This document shows, piece by piece, positions 11,043 to 21,292 of a stretch of DNA of 64,000 nucleotides. A program made the position numbers and the translations under genes. Each line of letters starts with the position of its first letter. The stretch's first letter is position 1. Origin of the DNA: Kalmusia sp. IMI 367209 (lineage: Eukaryota > Ascomycota > Dothideomycetes > Pleosporales > Didymosphaeriaceae); assembly GCA_027946365.1 (NCBI GenBank), contig JAPEUQ010000012.1, positions 744,001-808,000 of the forward strand, written 5' to 3'. The notes under the pieces were generated by a model. The model was not told the origin of the DNA. It did no database searches and was given only the letters and a program-made list of their open reading frames with translations.

Positions 11043-13095
11043 ATGTATCTCTGCGAGATCTGCAATCAGCTTACGCTACATGATCTGGAAGATGGCTACA
11101 TGCTATATTCTGATGTTGAACTGCTTATTCAAGAGACTGAGCGGGAGAACCCATGTTCTCTATGCTCCCTCGTCTGGCGATCGCTCGGATTCACCAAGTT
11201 CTTTCGCCCGGTAGTTGGGGCAGTCCACCTCTTCCTAAATCCACCACCTAGTCACACACTCGATAGACTACAATACGTTGATATCATCGTAACAACTCGC
11301 AACGTTTCGGAATTTTCTTGGGGCCTGTATGTTCCTGGCGAACCATCGCATCTTGGGCCTCCGGATTACAAGGACGGTATATATCGAGGACGTTTGACGT
11401 TGTACAGTGATCGCAGTAAGAGCCGTTCACCTCGTTTCTTAGGCAATGATCTCATTAACACTAGGTACTGTTGGGCAAACCCGTTTTAAATATCGTGTTC
11501 CCTTCTGGAATTCCGAAGAAGATGATTGCTTCTTGCTTGCAAAGGAGTGGCTCAATGATTGCTTGCGATTACATGGAAGCTCCTGCCAAGGAGAAGTCGT
11601 GGAGCTCCCCGATCGATTAGTCGATGTGGGCCCCACAGATGGTTCCGGTACCCTCAGGCTCATTGCCACAAAGGAAACAAATTTAGCGAACGCTCAGAGC
11701 CTGAGGTATGCCGCCTTGAGTTACTGTTGGGGCAAAGATACGTTTCTTACCACTCAGAGTTCGACGCTACCAAGATTTATGGCGTCGATCGTCTGGGATG
11801 CGCTCCCTAAAACTGTCCGAGATGCGATTATTGTGACTCGGAGACTGGGGGTCCGATATCTCTGGGTTGATGCTCTCTGTATCATTCAGGGCAATGACTA
11901 TGTTGCGCGTTCGGACTGGAAACGCGAATCTGCAAATATGCATAACATTTATGGCGGCGCATTTGTGACGCTCTCAGCTGCCCATGCTGCCCATGCCAAC
12001 GAGGGGCTGTTTCATCGACGTAATGTTGAGCCAAGATCCTTTTGTGCTCTGAAGTCGACATCGAAGTACCCTGGAACAGTTTTCTTGGGCCCCGAACCTC
12101 CTCCTTTGTTGAGCTACATGGAGGCGCTCAATACCCGGGCTTGGACATTGCAAGAGCGTATTTTGTCTAATCGTGTCCTGACCTATGGCACTAATGGGAT
12201 ACGTTGGATGTGCCATGGGTCACTACATCACGAGACTGCCCCCCATCTCGGTCATCAGGGGTTCAGGGTAGTGGAGACAGAGGAACGGACGAACAGTATT
12301 AACCAATCCCACCAAAAGCCGCAATGGATGCTCACCGAGTGGAAAGGAATAATCGAACAATTTAGCCAGAGGGATCTTACCGACATCACCGATAAGCTGC
12401 CTGCAATTTCTGGACTGGCGCAAGTGATCAACAAATCTTGTGGTGACAAGTATCTCGCGGGACTATGGCATAGCGACGTGCTGCAGCAATTGATGTGGGT
12501 ACACTGTGGGACTAATGATAGCCGTCTTGGTACTATATACAAACGGCAAGCGCTATTCCGTGCTCCGTCATGGTCATGGGCCTCCGTTGATGGCAGAGTC
12601 AAGTTTTTCCATAACTATCGGACAATACGTGAGGCAAAAGCGACTTGCACTCTCAATATCGAATATAGCCAGCGACCCGAAGAAATGCAGAATCACTCAC
12701 TTAATATACACAGCCGCACACGGAGGATGCCAAGTATTCGATGTGAGTACACCGCTAGATATTTTGGAGGCGCCGAGAGATATACTCCATGGATCGCGTA
12801 TCCTACTACTCTACGCACTTACTTGGATGATTTAGATACTATTCCGGGATCTGCAATCCAAGAGGCTTCTAATGGACCCAAAATGCTACTTCATCCTGTC
12901 TTCCTGTTCTTAGGCTGGAAGCAAGATCATAGGGCAATTCTCCTTGCAGGGATCATTCTTGTGAAAACTCGGTTACGGTCTACATACAAGCGTGTTGGAG
13001 CTTTTGAAGGATTTGAGGTCCCGCAACGGGGTCTACCTGACCATCTAGAGGCTATTGAGCGAGGAAATAAACAGAAAAAGGTGAAAGTAATATGA
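11043..13095 (+). CDS. HET-domain protein 1
   Basis: Two exons, 11043-11415 and 11465-13095, encode about 667 residues. The 49-nt intron has donor GTAAGA, a CATTAAC branch-like site and acceptor CTAG, and it rejoins two frames that would otherwise be offset. The N-terminus has paired cysteines (CEICNQL, CSLCSLVW), common in this subclass. The heterokaryon-incompatibility domain begins near residue 205 with YAALSYCWG, continues with TVRDAIIVTRRLGVRYLWVDALCIIQ and ends at the NIYGGAFVTLSAAHA region. A downstream block reads TRAWTLQERILSNRVL. HET proteins trigger regulated cell death in fungal nonself recognition and can respond to NLR-like partners; the partner of this one is unknown. No NACHT, WD40 or glycolipid-transfer domain is attached. 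Confidence 0.9.
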
Positions 13096-13900
13096 GTGTG
13101 GTATTATATGAAAAATTCTAAAGGTCCATCATTGTCAATCAATCTTTTGCCAAAGGGTGTTGCACTCCCTGTGAAAATCCGACCATGAATTCAAAATCTA
13201 ACTCGATCGTTCCTGGACTACTCAGCATTAGCCAAAAGTATGTAGTCACTCTAGCGAGTTACCTTACATTTGCTTATGTCGTATTCTGCATATGTAATGT
13301 GCTCCCGTATCCTTGCCGCCCCTCTGTCTTCGCTACGGTCTGTATCGTGTGCCGGTTTGCCCACGTTGGGTAAGGGGTAGTCTTCGAGATGCCCATGTCG
13401 TGTTGTCGTTCGGAGCAGGAGTGGTCCATCTCGAGCCGCTGTGCTCTACAGTGGCCGATGCAGGTTCCGGCGTGGTGGGTTGCTTGGAGACCGTTCATTG
13501 ATGTGAGACTTGACGATTTGATTTGTACTCGGGAATTGAAGGTGATGTGATTGGTTGTTTGATGGTTGATAGTTCGAATTGTTGATGACGTCTATAGTCG
13601 AACTTTGAGGGAGGCTTTATATGTGAACACGATAATAGGAGAGACATGTTTATCGCGTTACCATCAAGCGACTATGCTCGCACGAATTTTTCACGAGATT
13701 GTGATTGTGATGTTGTATTCTTGATTTACATAAGCACGGATTGCATAGGCTAGCTAAGTTACGGTCGGAATCCGCCGCCCACGCGAAGTCACCCCACTCA
13801 CATCTGGATCCGTCAAGAACACGCCACACCACAAAAAATTTCCGACAGAGCTTTATTGTCAATAATTTCCTCATGGAACACGTGCGTATGCATTCGAACA
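13096..13900. other. Intergenic region, no supported gene
   Basis: About 0.8 kb between the convergent ends of HET protein 1 and the alpha/beta hydrolase. Only short overlapping frames are present, and no element is recognised. Confidence 0.45.
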
Positions 13901-14808
13901 TCATTTCTTCAAAGTTCCAAGGAATGCAAGGAATGCAGCGTGACACTTCTCTGGCGCGGTGACATAGATCTCATGTCCGACAGCTTCTACGATCTCAAGC
14001 CGCGCCCCGGATATCTGCGCCGCCAATTTCGTTTGTTCTTCTACACTCGTCGCTGCGCTATTACTAGGAGCTAGTATTAGCATAGGTGCCGTGATCTGAT
14101 TCAAGTACGGTCTAGCATCCAATGTCGACAGGAACTCGGCGTACTGGGCCAATCCTTCACCTGAACTGATACTGATCCGATCGAGATACCATGGAAGATA
14201 GTCAGGGTCTGAGATGGGTATCGTCCCTGGAATCTTAGAGAGCGCTTCTGTCCAGCCGCGGGAACCTAGCTCGCGACAAGCTGTAGGCCAGTCCTTGCGA
14301 TCGAAGGCAAAGAGGTTGAGGGCGGCTGGGGGCAAGTATGTTGGCGTTGAACAAACGGTAAGAGAGTGTAATCTTTCTGGATATCTATGAATGGTCAGCT
14401 TCCTCTCTTCAAAGCAGTGCAGGATATCTCGTACTTTGCAGCCAATATTTCGCCCAGCATGCCTCCCGTACTTTCGCCCAGGAAATGCACTTTATCCACT
14501 CCAAGCTGATCCAGGGTATCGACTATCTCCCCAAGTATGGTACTCAGGTCTAACGCGTATTCATCACCCTCTTTGGCATAACTAGACCGACCATGTCCTC
14601 TCAGATCTCGCCGGATGACATGGTAATGTCGCGAGATAACGGGGATCCAATGATACCAGAACTCGGCATGCCGACCGAAGCCGTGCTGGATAAGTATTGT
14701 TTCAGCAGGCTTCCAAGGATCGACGAATGAATCGCGAATGTAGTGAGTGAGTTGGTTATTTGGGTGGCGAATGTAGGTATGGCCCTCTTCGTCACGTTCA
14801 AGTGGCAT
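13901..14808 (-). CDS. Alpha/beta hydrolase (enol-lactonase-like)
   Basis: Two exons, 14808-14435 and 14384-13901, with a 50-nt intron, give about 285 residues. The start at 14808 (MPLERDEEG) is the first in-frame ATG. Motifs in order: oxyanion region ILIQHGFGRHAEFW; RRDLRGHGRS; nucleophile elbow GESTGG; the strand PMLILAPSNSAA near the usual acid residue; and catalytic His in VGHEIYV near the C-terminus. Overall it resembles 3-oxoadipate enol-lactonases and related soluble esterases, which open small lactones or esters. It has no signal peptide, so a cytosolic enzyme is likely. It sits at the left end of a compact five-enzyme block. Two copies of the block's promoter element lie 109-126 bp upstream. 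Substrate unknown. Confidence 0.88.
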
Positions 14809-15476
14809 GTTCGGTTTAGATAAAATACAAGATGCGTCGAGTCTTTTCCAATTCTGCACTGTCGTTTTCTCTTATTTCTCTGCATGCTACGTACTTTGAA
14901 TACTTGCTCCAACAGTCCCCGCATTGGCCCCACATCCCATACGAAGGGACTCTAGACCAAGGAAAATATACGGATTTCTTAGTGCACAGATGATTTACAT
15001 ACGCATATGTCCCTTGATCATAGCAATTTTAAACATGAAGTTCACAGTTTGATCCAAATCCTCTAATTTAATGGTAAGTGTTGTGATTCTATCTCAACCT
15101 AGCCATAGATACACCTGTTCCCAAAACGGAGTGTCGCGCGAGGTAACTAACCCTTTCTTAGCTAGCGCACCTAAGGGGACCACATCGTCTCAAACCAAAA
15201 CGTCTGATGATGGGTACGACCTTGAAAATTGTTGCGAGGGCGTGTCCGAATCCCAGATATGGGAGCAGTGTGTTCGCGGATCGAGCTGCTTTGGGCGTCA
15301 GTGGAGTGGGTTCGTCCCGGGGAGGTTTAGTTCCTTTCCGTTTCATGAAGCGTGCTTTCATACAGGTCAGTGAACATGCACACGAACGAGTATAAAGAGA
15401 GAGAAAATTTCTAGAGAGAACTACTTTACATCTCGATACCTTCATTCGATTTCGTTTCCGGAACCTTGACCTAGCA
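14809..15476. promoter_or_regulatory. Divergent promoter, hydrolase / carboxylesterase
   Basis: This 668-bp gap separates the hydrolase and carboxylesterase starts, which point away from each other. Two CCCCRCA elements are close to the hydrolase start (14917-14934). None is seen in the 500 bp next to the carboxylesterase. Open frames at 15071-15553 oppose one another and are not convincing genes. Confidence 0.5.
14917..14934. promoter_or_regulatory. Two CCCCRCA elements (candidate operator)
   Basis: CCCCGCA at 14917-14923 and CCCCACA at 14928-14934, spaced 11 bp start to start. On the other strand both read TGYGGGG, the core predicted for the zinc fingers of the regulator at 21293-23876. 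They lie about 110-125 bp upstream of the hydrolase ATG. Confidence 0.55.
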
Positions 15477-17432
15477 ATGGCAACGCTTAAAACACGGTTT
15501 GGTGAGTTCAAGGGGAAGCACGGAGCCGGCGTAGTGCAGTATTTAGGCATCAAGTACGCGCATTTGAGAGATCAATTGAGCATGGCTGGGATGATAGGTA
15601 GCTATAATGGCGTCGTCGATGCTACGAATTATGGGTAAGCATATCTTCACTTCACTCTGATTTCGATTGGGTCAATTTGCAACAGTCTTAAGACACAAGC
15701 CTACACGCATAGGAAAATAAGCAATTGGCTGCACAGAAGAGTTGCGTTGATGCTTCTTCCTTACAACGTGTTGGCGTCAGACAATGAAGCATTACGAATA
15801 CTATTTCTGCATACTGACTGCCTCAGTCCTCGCGCCCCTGCCATGGAAGCAAGTATCCTTGAGCAAGAGATTCTTATTCAACAGGTAATTGATAGATCCC
15901 CTTCGCCTCACATGTCTGGTACCGAATGCCTTAATCTCAACATCACTGTGCCGGCCATCGAAACACCAACAAAGCTTCCGGTCATGGTATTCGTCCATGG
16001 TGGAGGATTGCTTATGGGTGGAAACTCCCTTCCGTACTTCGATCCGAGTCGCTTTGTTAGGCTTTCGGTGGAAGTTGACATGCCCGTCATTGTAGTTAAT
16101 GTTAAGTAAGTAATGCTCGAGACCAGCACCCATGCAATGCCTACATATGGCTAACACGGAACCACAGCTACCGACTCGCTGTCCTAGGAAATCTTACCTC
16201 AGAAGAATTGAGGAATGCGGGATATCCGGGAAATAATTCGCTCCGGGACCAGAAGTGTGCGCTGCAATGGATCAAGGCACATATTAGTAGCTTTGGTGGA
16301 GATCCTAACAACATTACTGCATTTGGAGAAAGCGCAGGCTCAGGTGAACCCTTCTTTCTCTTCGATTAGCTCCTTCTAACACGTCACAGCCGCTGTTCTA
16401 ATGCAACTTTTCTCTATCGAACCACTCTTCAAGCGTGCTATCGCTATGAGCGGAACGCCAATCATGCTCAAACCCCTATCCCCCGCTGAGGCTGAGGATA
16501 CATACAAGACCATGATGACTGCATTTGATTTAGACAAATCGAGTGTAGAAGAGCGTATTCACTATCTCACTTCAATTGAGTCAGAAAGATTAGTTGAAAA
16601 GACACCGATGACTGCTCGACTGGCCCCTTTCGTCGACGGCATTATGTTGCCCAGAATTGTCACGTTCAAGAGTCTCAATTCAGACCCAGAAAGCTCCGAT
16701 GAACAAATGCCAGGACGGAAGTGGTGTAAAGAGTTAATAATCGGCGACGCTCAACACGACGTACGTCCACAGCCTATCAAGGCCGCCTAGATATGTCTCT
16801 AAACCAACTAACCCGCCGACCAGGGTAACGTCTTTCTCTACATGGGCCTCGCAAATCGAGCGGTAAATCTAGCTTCAGGCCTCTACACTTCCTTTACTTC
16901 ATCCCTAGGGGACCCTCCCGCGACCGCCATCCTCGAAGCCTATGGCATCACGCCCAACATGCCCGACGATGTGGCTATGCAAGCTGCCATCGCTCTCGCA
17001 ACTGACATCACGTACTACGCACCCGCGTTGTCTTTCGCGCGCTCGTGGCCAGGTAAGACTTACTACTACCACTTCAACGAGCCGAATCCTTGGGAGGGCA
17101 CGTCCAAGGGGTGCTCGACGCATATGTTGGATGCTGCGTTTCTGTTCCAGAACTTCAACGAGAAAATGGGACAGAAGGAGAGGGAGATTTCGAATGCGCT
17201 AGCAAAAGGATTTATAGCGTTTGCGAACGGAATTAAGCCGTGGGATGAGTTCGATGCAGAGAAAGGAAACGTGAAGGCTTTCGGGCCAAGCGGTAAACAG
17301 ATTGAGAGCATGGTGAGAAACAATGGGTGGGGTGAGGGTAGGCGAAACACGTTGTTCAGGCTTGAGAAAGAGGAAAAGGTCGATCTGGATGCAGTGAGTG
17401 TAGCTTGGGATTCATTTGTAGCTGGGAAGTAA
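15477..17432 (+). CDS. Type-B carboxylesterase
   Basis: Five exons (15477-15634, 15827-16105, 16168-16343, 16390-16760, 16824-17432) give about 530 residues, normal for the family. All phases agree. The N-terminus reads ATLKTRFGEFKGKHGAGVVQYLGIKYA, the classical start of fungal type-B esterases, without a signal peptide. The oxyanion motif is VMVFVHGGGLLMGG. The nucleophile serine is in TAFGESAGS, split from AAVLMQ by the third intron. A likely catalytic histidine is in CSTHMLDAAFLFQNF near the C-terminus. The absence of a secretion signal suggests intracellular ester hydrolysis, for example of an aromatic or polyketide ester. The gene ends 39 bp from the convergent dehydrogenase gene, which fits the tight packing of this block. 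The first intron is long (192 nt), so its boundaries are the least certain. Confidence 0.88.
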
Positions 17433-17471
17433 ACCTGGAAGTTGCGTAACCCTTATATAGAAATGTACAGC

Positions 17472-18387
17472 TCATGATTCGTACCCCGCTTTCTGTGGTA
17501 CCTTCTGATACCCCAAGTCCCAGATACTCTGGCTCTCCTCTCCTATCCACCTCTGACTATCGTTCACCCATTCCACGCATTTCCTAAAGTAAATGTTCTC
17601 CTGTGAGAGCTCGATCGTCTCCGCTGTCAACGTATCATCCGCCAAAATCGCGTCGATTGCCTTCAGCGCGGTTGTCATGGGTGTGATGTGTTCTTTCGGC
17701 CAGAGTGGTAGAATTTCCGGAGGACAGAGGTTTGTGGGGATGAAGGCGGGGCAGATGGCGTTCACAGTGATGCCTTCTTTGACCATGATTGGGCCAGCCG
17801 CCCGGACGAATCCGACGATGCCGTATTTGGACGCAGTGTACTGTGGGTTTTGTGTCATGAAGCTATCCCCGTTTAGCTACCTTTTTAGCACGCCAATGTT
17901 TCGATAGAACTCACTACAAGCCTGCCGCCGAGCTTGTTGCTACGAACTTTCCCTTTCCCCCGCCGGCCTCTTTGCTCCTCCTCACGTAATATTTGAACAG
18001 CCACAGCCCCTGGATCACAGCTTCAAGGTTGACCTGCATGCTCTTCGTGTTGAGTGGCTTCACCAAGCCGTCACTGTCCACTTCTTCCTTGTCTGGGCCG
18101 TCATACAACAGCTGTCTATCATCAATTCCAGCATTTGCGTGGAAAAAGTCAAGGCGGTTGCCGCCCCATTCGTAGGCCTGCTTGAAGAGGCGCGCTTGCG
18201 AGGGATACGATGCGACGTCGACCTGGATGAAGGTCGCGTCGGCGCCGAGTTTGGAAGCTGCTTCTGCGCCGGTAGAGGGATTCAGCTCGGCGATGACGAC
18301 GCGAAAGCCTTTACTCAGGAGGTGGGTTGCGACTGCGAGGCCGATGCCCGACCCAGCTCCGGTGACGACTGCGACGGGTTTGGGCAT
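17472..18387 (-). CDS. Short-chain dehydrogenase/reductase
   Basis: Two exons, 18387-17918 and 17862-17472, with a 55-nt intron, give about 286 residues. The cofactor motif VVTGAGSGIG sits at residues 8-17. The usual downstream markers follow: DVASYPSQ, HANAGID (the NAG motif), VATSSAAG with the catalytic serine, and YTASKYG (YxxxK). The spliced join reads AAGFFMTQNPQYTASK. The strand after the Rossmann beta-2 reads VVIAELNPSTG; an acidic residue here favours NAD over NADP. The pattern is close to 15-hydroxyprostaglandin-dehydrogenase-like SDRs that oxidise secondary alcohols. The gene is divergent from the decarboxylase-like gene across 301 bp that contain the cluster's promoter elements. 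Substrate not known. Confidence 0.9.
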
Positions 18388-18688
18388 GGCGTAGCTCTAA
18401 TTGATATTATGTCCTGCTAGGTAACGAAGAGGGTCAATCAGGAGGAAGAAATATTGCAAGATCAGGGCGTTGCTGAACACACGTCGAATGCACCATGGCT
18501 TCAAGGAATGGTATACCAGCACAACATAACGGTAGTTGTGGAGAAGAGAAGACCCCACACGATTGCGCGGAACCGTACCGTGCCCCGCACTAAACCCTAA
18601 ATACAAGTGCGGGGTATCGGTTACATTCACCCCTGCCGTCCATCTCATCCAGCTCTACCTATCAACTCCATTGCCAAGTCTCTCCACG
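18388..18688. promoter_or_regulatory. Bidirectional promoter, SDR / CMD-like gene
   Basis: This is the only gap between two divergent starts (301 bp). It contains one CCCCACA element and an 8-bp inverted repeat made of CCCCGCAC and GTGCGGGG, all in 18553-18614. These lie 75-136 bp from the CMD ATG and 166-227 bp from the SDR ATG. Confidence 0.6.
18553..18614. promoter_or_regulatory. CCCCACA plus inverted CCCCGCAC...GTGCGGGG pair
   Basis: CCCCACA at 18553-18559, CCCCGCAC at 18583-18590, and its exact inverted copy GTGCGGGG at 18607-18614 with a 16-nt spacer. Candidate binding sites for the cluster regulator. CreA-type carbon repressors (SYGGRG) could also bind the GCGGGG core. Confidence 0.55.
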
Positions 18689-19175
18689 ATGCCGACGGCC
18701 AAGGAGATTGAGCAAGCACACAAGACCCTCTTCGAAGCGGGCATCCAACTCCGCAGGGAAGTCGTCGGAGACGCTTACGTCGACGCCACGTTGAAGCGCT
18801 TCTCAACTGAACACGGAAAGCACCTACAAGCCCTTCTTACAGAAGTTGGCTGGGGCTGGATATGGAGCCGACCAGGCCTTGATCGAAAGCAGAGGAGTTT
18901 GTTGAACTTGGGGATGCTCTGTGCTTTGAATCGGAGCACAGAGCTGGCAGTGCATGTTAAAGGTGCGCTCAATAATGGGCTAAGCGAAGTTGAGATCAGG
19001 GAGGCACTCATTCAGGTCGGTTGTTACTGCGGACTTGTGAGTCGTACTGTTATACCTACTCACATACGAAACTAATGCTGAGCAATAGCCTGCCTCGTTC
19101 GAAGGGTTTAGGGTTGCAGAAAAGGTCATTGGCGAGTACAAGGAGAACGAGGGCAAAGTCAAAGCAAAACTCTGA
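18689..19175 (+). CDS. Carboxymuconolactone decarboxylase-like protein
   Basis: Two exons, 18689-19036 and 19089-19175, give about 144 residues, the usual size. The domain features are E..HGKHLQALLTEVGWGWIWSRPGLDRKQRSLLNLGM, then CALNRSTELAVHVKGALNNGLSEVEIREALIQVGCYCGL, then PASFEGFRVAEKV across the intron. This is the gamma-carboxymuconolactone decarboxylase / AhpD-like fold. The arrangement with a single C in CALNR and an H six residues after the conserved E is of the decarboxylase type rather than AhpD CxxC. The bacterial enzyme acts in the protocatechuate branch of the beta-ketoadipate pathway; many fungal copies lie in metabolite clusters with uncertain reactions. It shares a promoter with the SDR and ends 32 bp from the convergent P450. 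Confidence 0.9.
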
Positions 19176-19207
19176 GCACGTGCAGATATTTTAGATTTAG
19201 AACTCTG

Positions 19208-20939
19208 TCAAAAGTTTATACCATCTTTCTCAGCCTTTGAAAATTTGTCCCTCATTATCTTCGCATGCTTTTCAGATCTTGGTGTGATTTCGCACTCAAA
19301 CGGTATCGGTACCGAAAAGAACCCTTTCACCATTTCCTGTGTTGGCTCCATCAACTTTCCATCGGGCCCTTTCTTCTTGTTGATCTTGAATCCCCACAGC
19401 ACACGAGAGATATTGATGAATAGGGACCGCTCAGCCACGTGGACGCCAGGACAAACACGTCTCCCCGCTCCATATGTAAAATGATCGCGCTCATACGGAT
19501 CCGTAGTGTTGATGTAGTCGGCGGCGGATAGCGGCTTGTTGAGATATCTCGAAGGATCAAAGTCGTCCGGATTCTCCCACAGGTCTGGATCTCGATGGAT
19601 GGCCCTATTCGCTGCTCAATAATCTCACTTGTCAAGGAAACGAACAAACTTACCACCAATTCAACACAGCAACAGCCCCCTTCGGAATAAAATGACCCTC
19701 ATACCAATCATCTTCAGATGTGGCATGCGTCATGCCAAATTTATTCACCGGCCTCCACCTCAGCACCTCTTTGATCAAGCTCCTCACATACGGCAACTCC
19801 TTCTCATCTTCCCAATCCGGCAATCTCTCAGATCCAACCACCCTATCTAGCTCTTCTTGTGCCTTCTTTTGCGCATCCTGAAAGAGCGTCATACACAGCA
19901 TAAAGTTATTCAGCGTCGTCGCCGTAGTCTCAGACCCAGCTTCGATCAAGCCACCGCACGTATACGCAGCCGCCAGATCATCAATCCCGCTCTTCGCAGG
20001 ATCATTTAGGTAGAACGTTTTCGTGAAACAGTCTCTAGCCTCGCCGCCATCAGTCTCGCGCTTGAGCCGATCCCAAAGGCCTATGTACACTTTGCTGTCA
20101 TGCTCGAAAGCCCTTCTCCCGTGTGTTCGCCAATTCCCCAGCAACCACTCGGGTAAAAACGTGAGCGACGGAAAGCTATCGATAGCATAAGCGCCTGGTG
20201 CCGTCATCTCTGTGAAGTTTTCCAACACCGTGTATATCTTCTTGATGAGAGGATCCTCCCACGAAGGAATCCGATACCCGTACGTAACTAGCATGATAAC
20301 GCTAGCGGAATATCTCCTGTTCATCATATAAAAGTCTTTCGGGCTGTCCAGGAAATCCACTAGGAGCTGCTTGCTCTCGAAATCCTGTACGGGTTGGTAC
20401 TTTACGCTCGTATTCAAGTTTAACAGCGCGTGACTATGCTTCCGTACCGCCCTCCACCGCGGTCCATACGGCATGAATAGCTGGCGTCTACCTGCGCTCA
20501 TCACATCTTGTGCTAGTGGAAACGGCGCCCGGGACGAATAGATGCTAGATTTTTTGTCCATAAGGTCCTTTACGACTTTAGGTGTGGAGAGCCATATGTA
20601 GTCTGTGCCGCCGAGCTTGGTGTAAAAAATGGGTCCATATTGCTTGTGCCAGGTGGTGACTTTGTCGCGCACGGCTTCGCTGTCAGCGAAGTCGAGGAGG
20701 TTGCCGATGAAGGGGAGGCCAGCGGGTCCGGGTGGGAGTTTGCGCCTTCGTGGGTCCTATGTGGCTGTTAGGTGAATGGGAGCATTACCAGATGTCTAAA
20801 ATTTCAATCGGAGTAGGGTGTCCTTGGGATGGTTTACCTTGATAGAGTTGGGTACGAGGTAGAAGTAGACTGTGAGAAAAAACAACACTGGCGCTGAGAC
20901 AAGCAAGATTGCTTGCAACAACAGGGAAGACATTTCCAT
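19208..20939 (-). CDS. Cytochrome P450 monooxygenase
   Basis: Three exons (20939-20838, 20756-19654, 19604-19208) give about 533 residues. The short first exon encodes MEMSSLLLQAILLVSAPVLF and the rest of an N-terminal membrane anchor, followed by the proline-rich hinge KLPPGPAGLPFIGNLLDF. Signatures are all present: I-helix EAGSETTAT, K-helix ExxR in KEVLRWRP, the PERF-equivalent DFDPSRYL, and the haem loop FTYGAGRRVCPG with the cysteine ligand. The sequence style is that of fungal group-I P450s such as the CYP64/CYP65-like O-methylsterigmatocystin oxidoreductase relatives; the exact CYP family needs alignment. It is ER-bound and requires NADPH-P450 reductase. Three CCCCACA elements sit 84-119 bp upstream of its ATG, just before the regulator gene. 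Confidence 0.93.
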
Positions 20940-21292
20940 ACAAAATCGAATTCAAAATTGCTCTAGGTGAGCTGTATATCGTTCCCTAGCTTAGCTTGTC
21001 CGAGGCATCAGTCGGGGTAGTCCCCCACAGTTACCCCACAATGTCCGTTTGCCCCACAATCCATAATCATACCTAGCGCTATTGGCCTACAGTCTTTTAG
21101 ACAAAGCTTCCTAAACCGGGTTCGGTGCAATAATTGCTAAATCATTCATGACCCCCTTGACCAAAGCAGTTGCAGCTAAACATCAAGATTAACTAGGATG
21201 ATGGCAAGCAAAGAGTCTGCTACAAGGACAATCTCTCCTTTTGAAATTGGATGAAATGATATTCAGACACAGGCAAAGTGGATAAAACAAGT
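20940..21292. promoter_or_regulatory. P450 promoter with three CCCCACA elements
   Basis: This 353-bp gap lies between the P450 start and the 3' end of the regulator. It contains CCCCACA at 21023-21029, 21034-21040 and 21052-21058. Both genes are on the minus strand, so this is the P450 promoter only. Confidence 0.6.
21023..21058. promoter_or_regulatory. Triple CCCCACA array (candidate operator)
   Basis: Three direct copies within 36 bp, spaced 11 and 18 bp apart start to start. On the P450 coding strand they read TGTGGGG. A nearby CGGGGTA at 21013-21019 is related but not identical. Confidence 0.6.

Noticed and set aside
11446..11464. Separate start for HET protein 1 at the ATG at 11446
   Set aside because: That ATG lies inside the 49-nt intron; joining 11415 to 11465 restores one frame including the cysteine-rich N-terminus.
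14809..14859. N-terminal extension of the alpha/beta hydrolase
   Set aside because: It would start at GTG; the ATG at 14808 is the first real start and fits homologues.
15071..15553. Frames in the hydrolase/carboxylesterase gap
   Set aside because: Opposing short frames without domain; the region acts as a divergent promoter.
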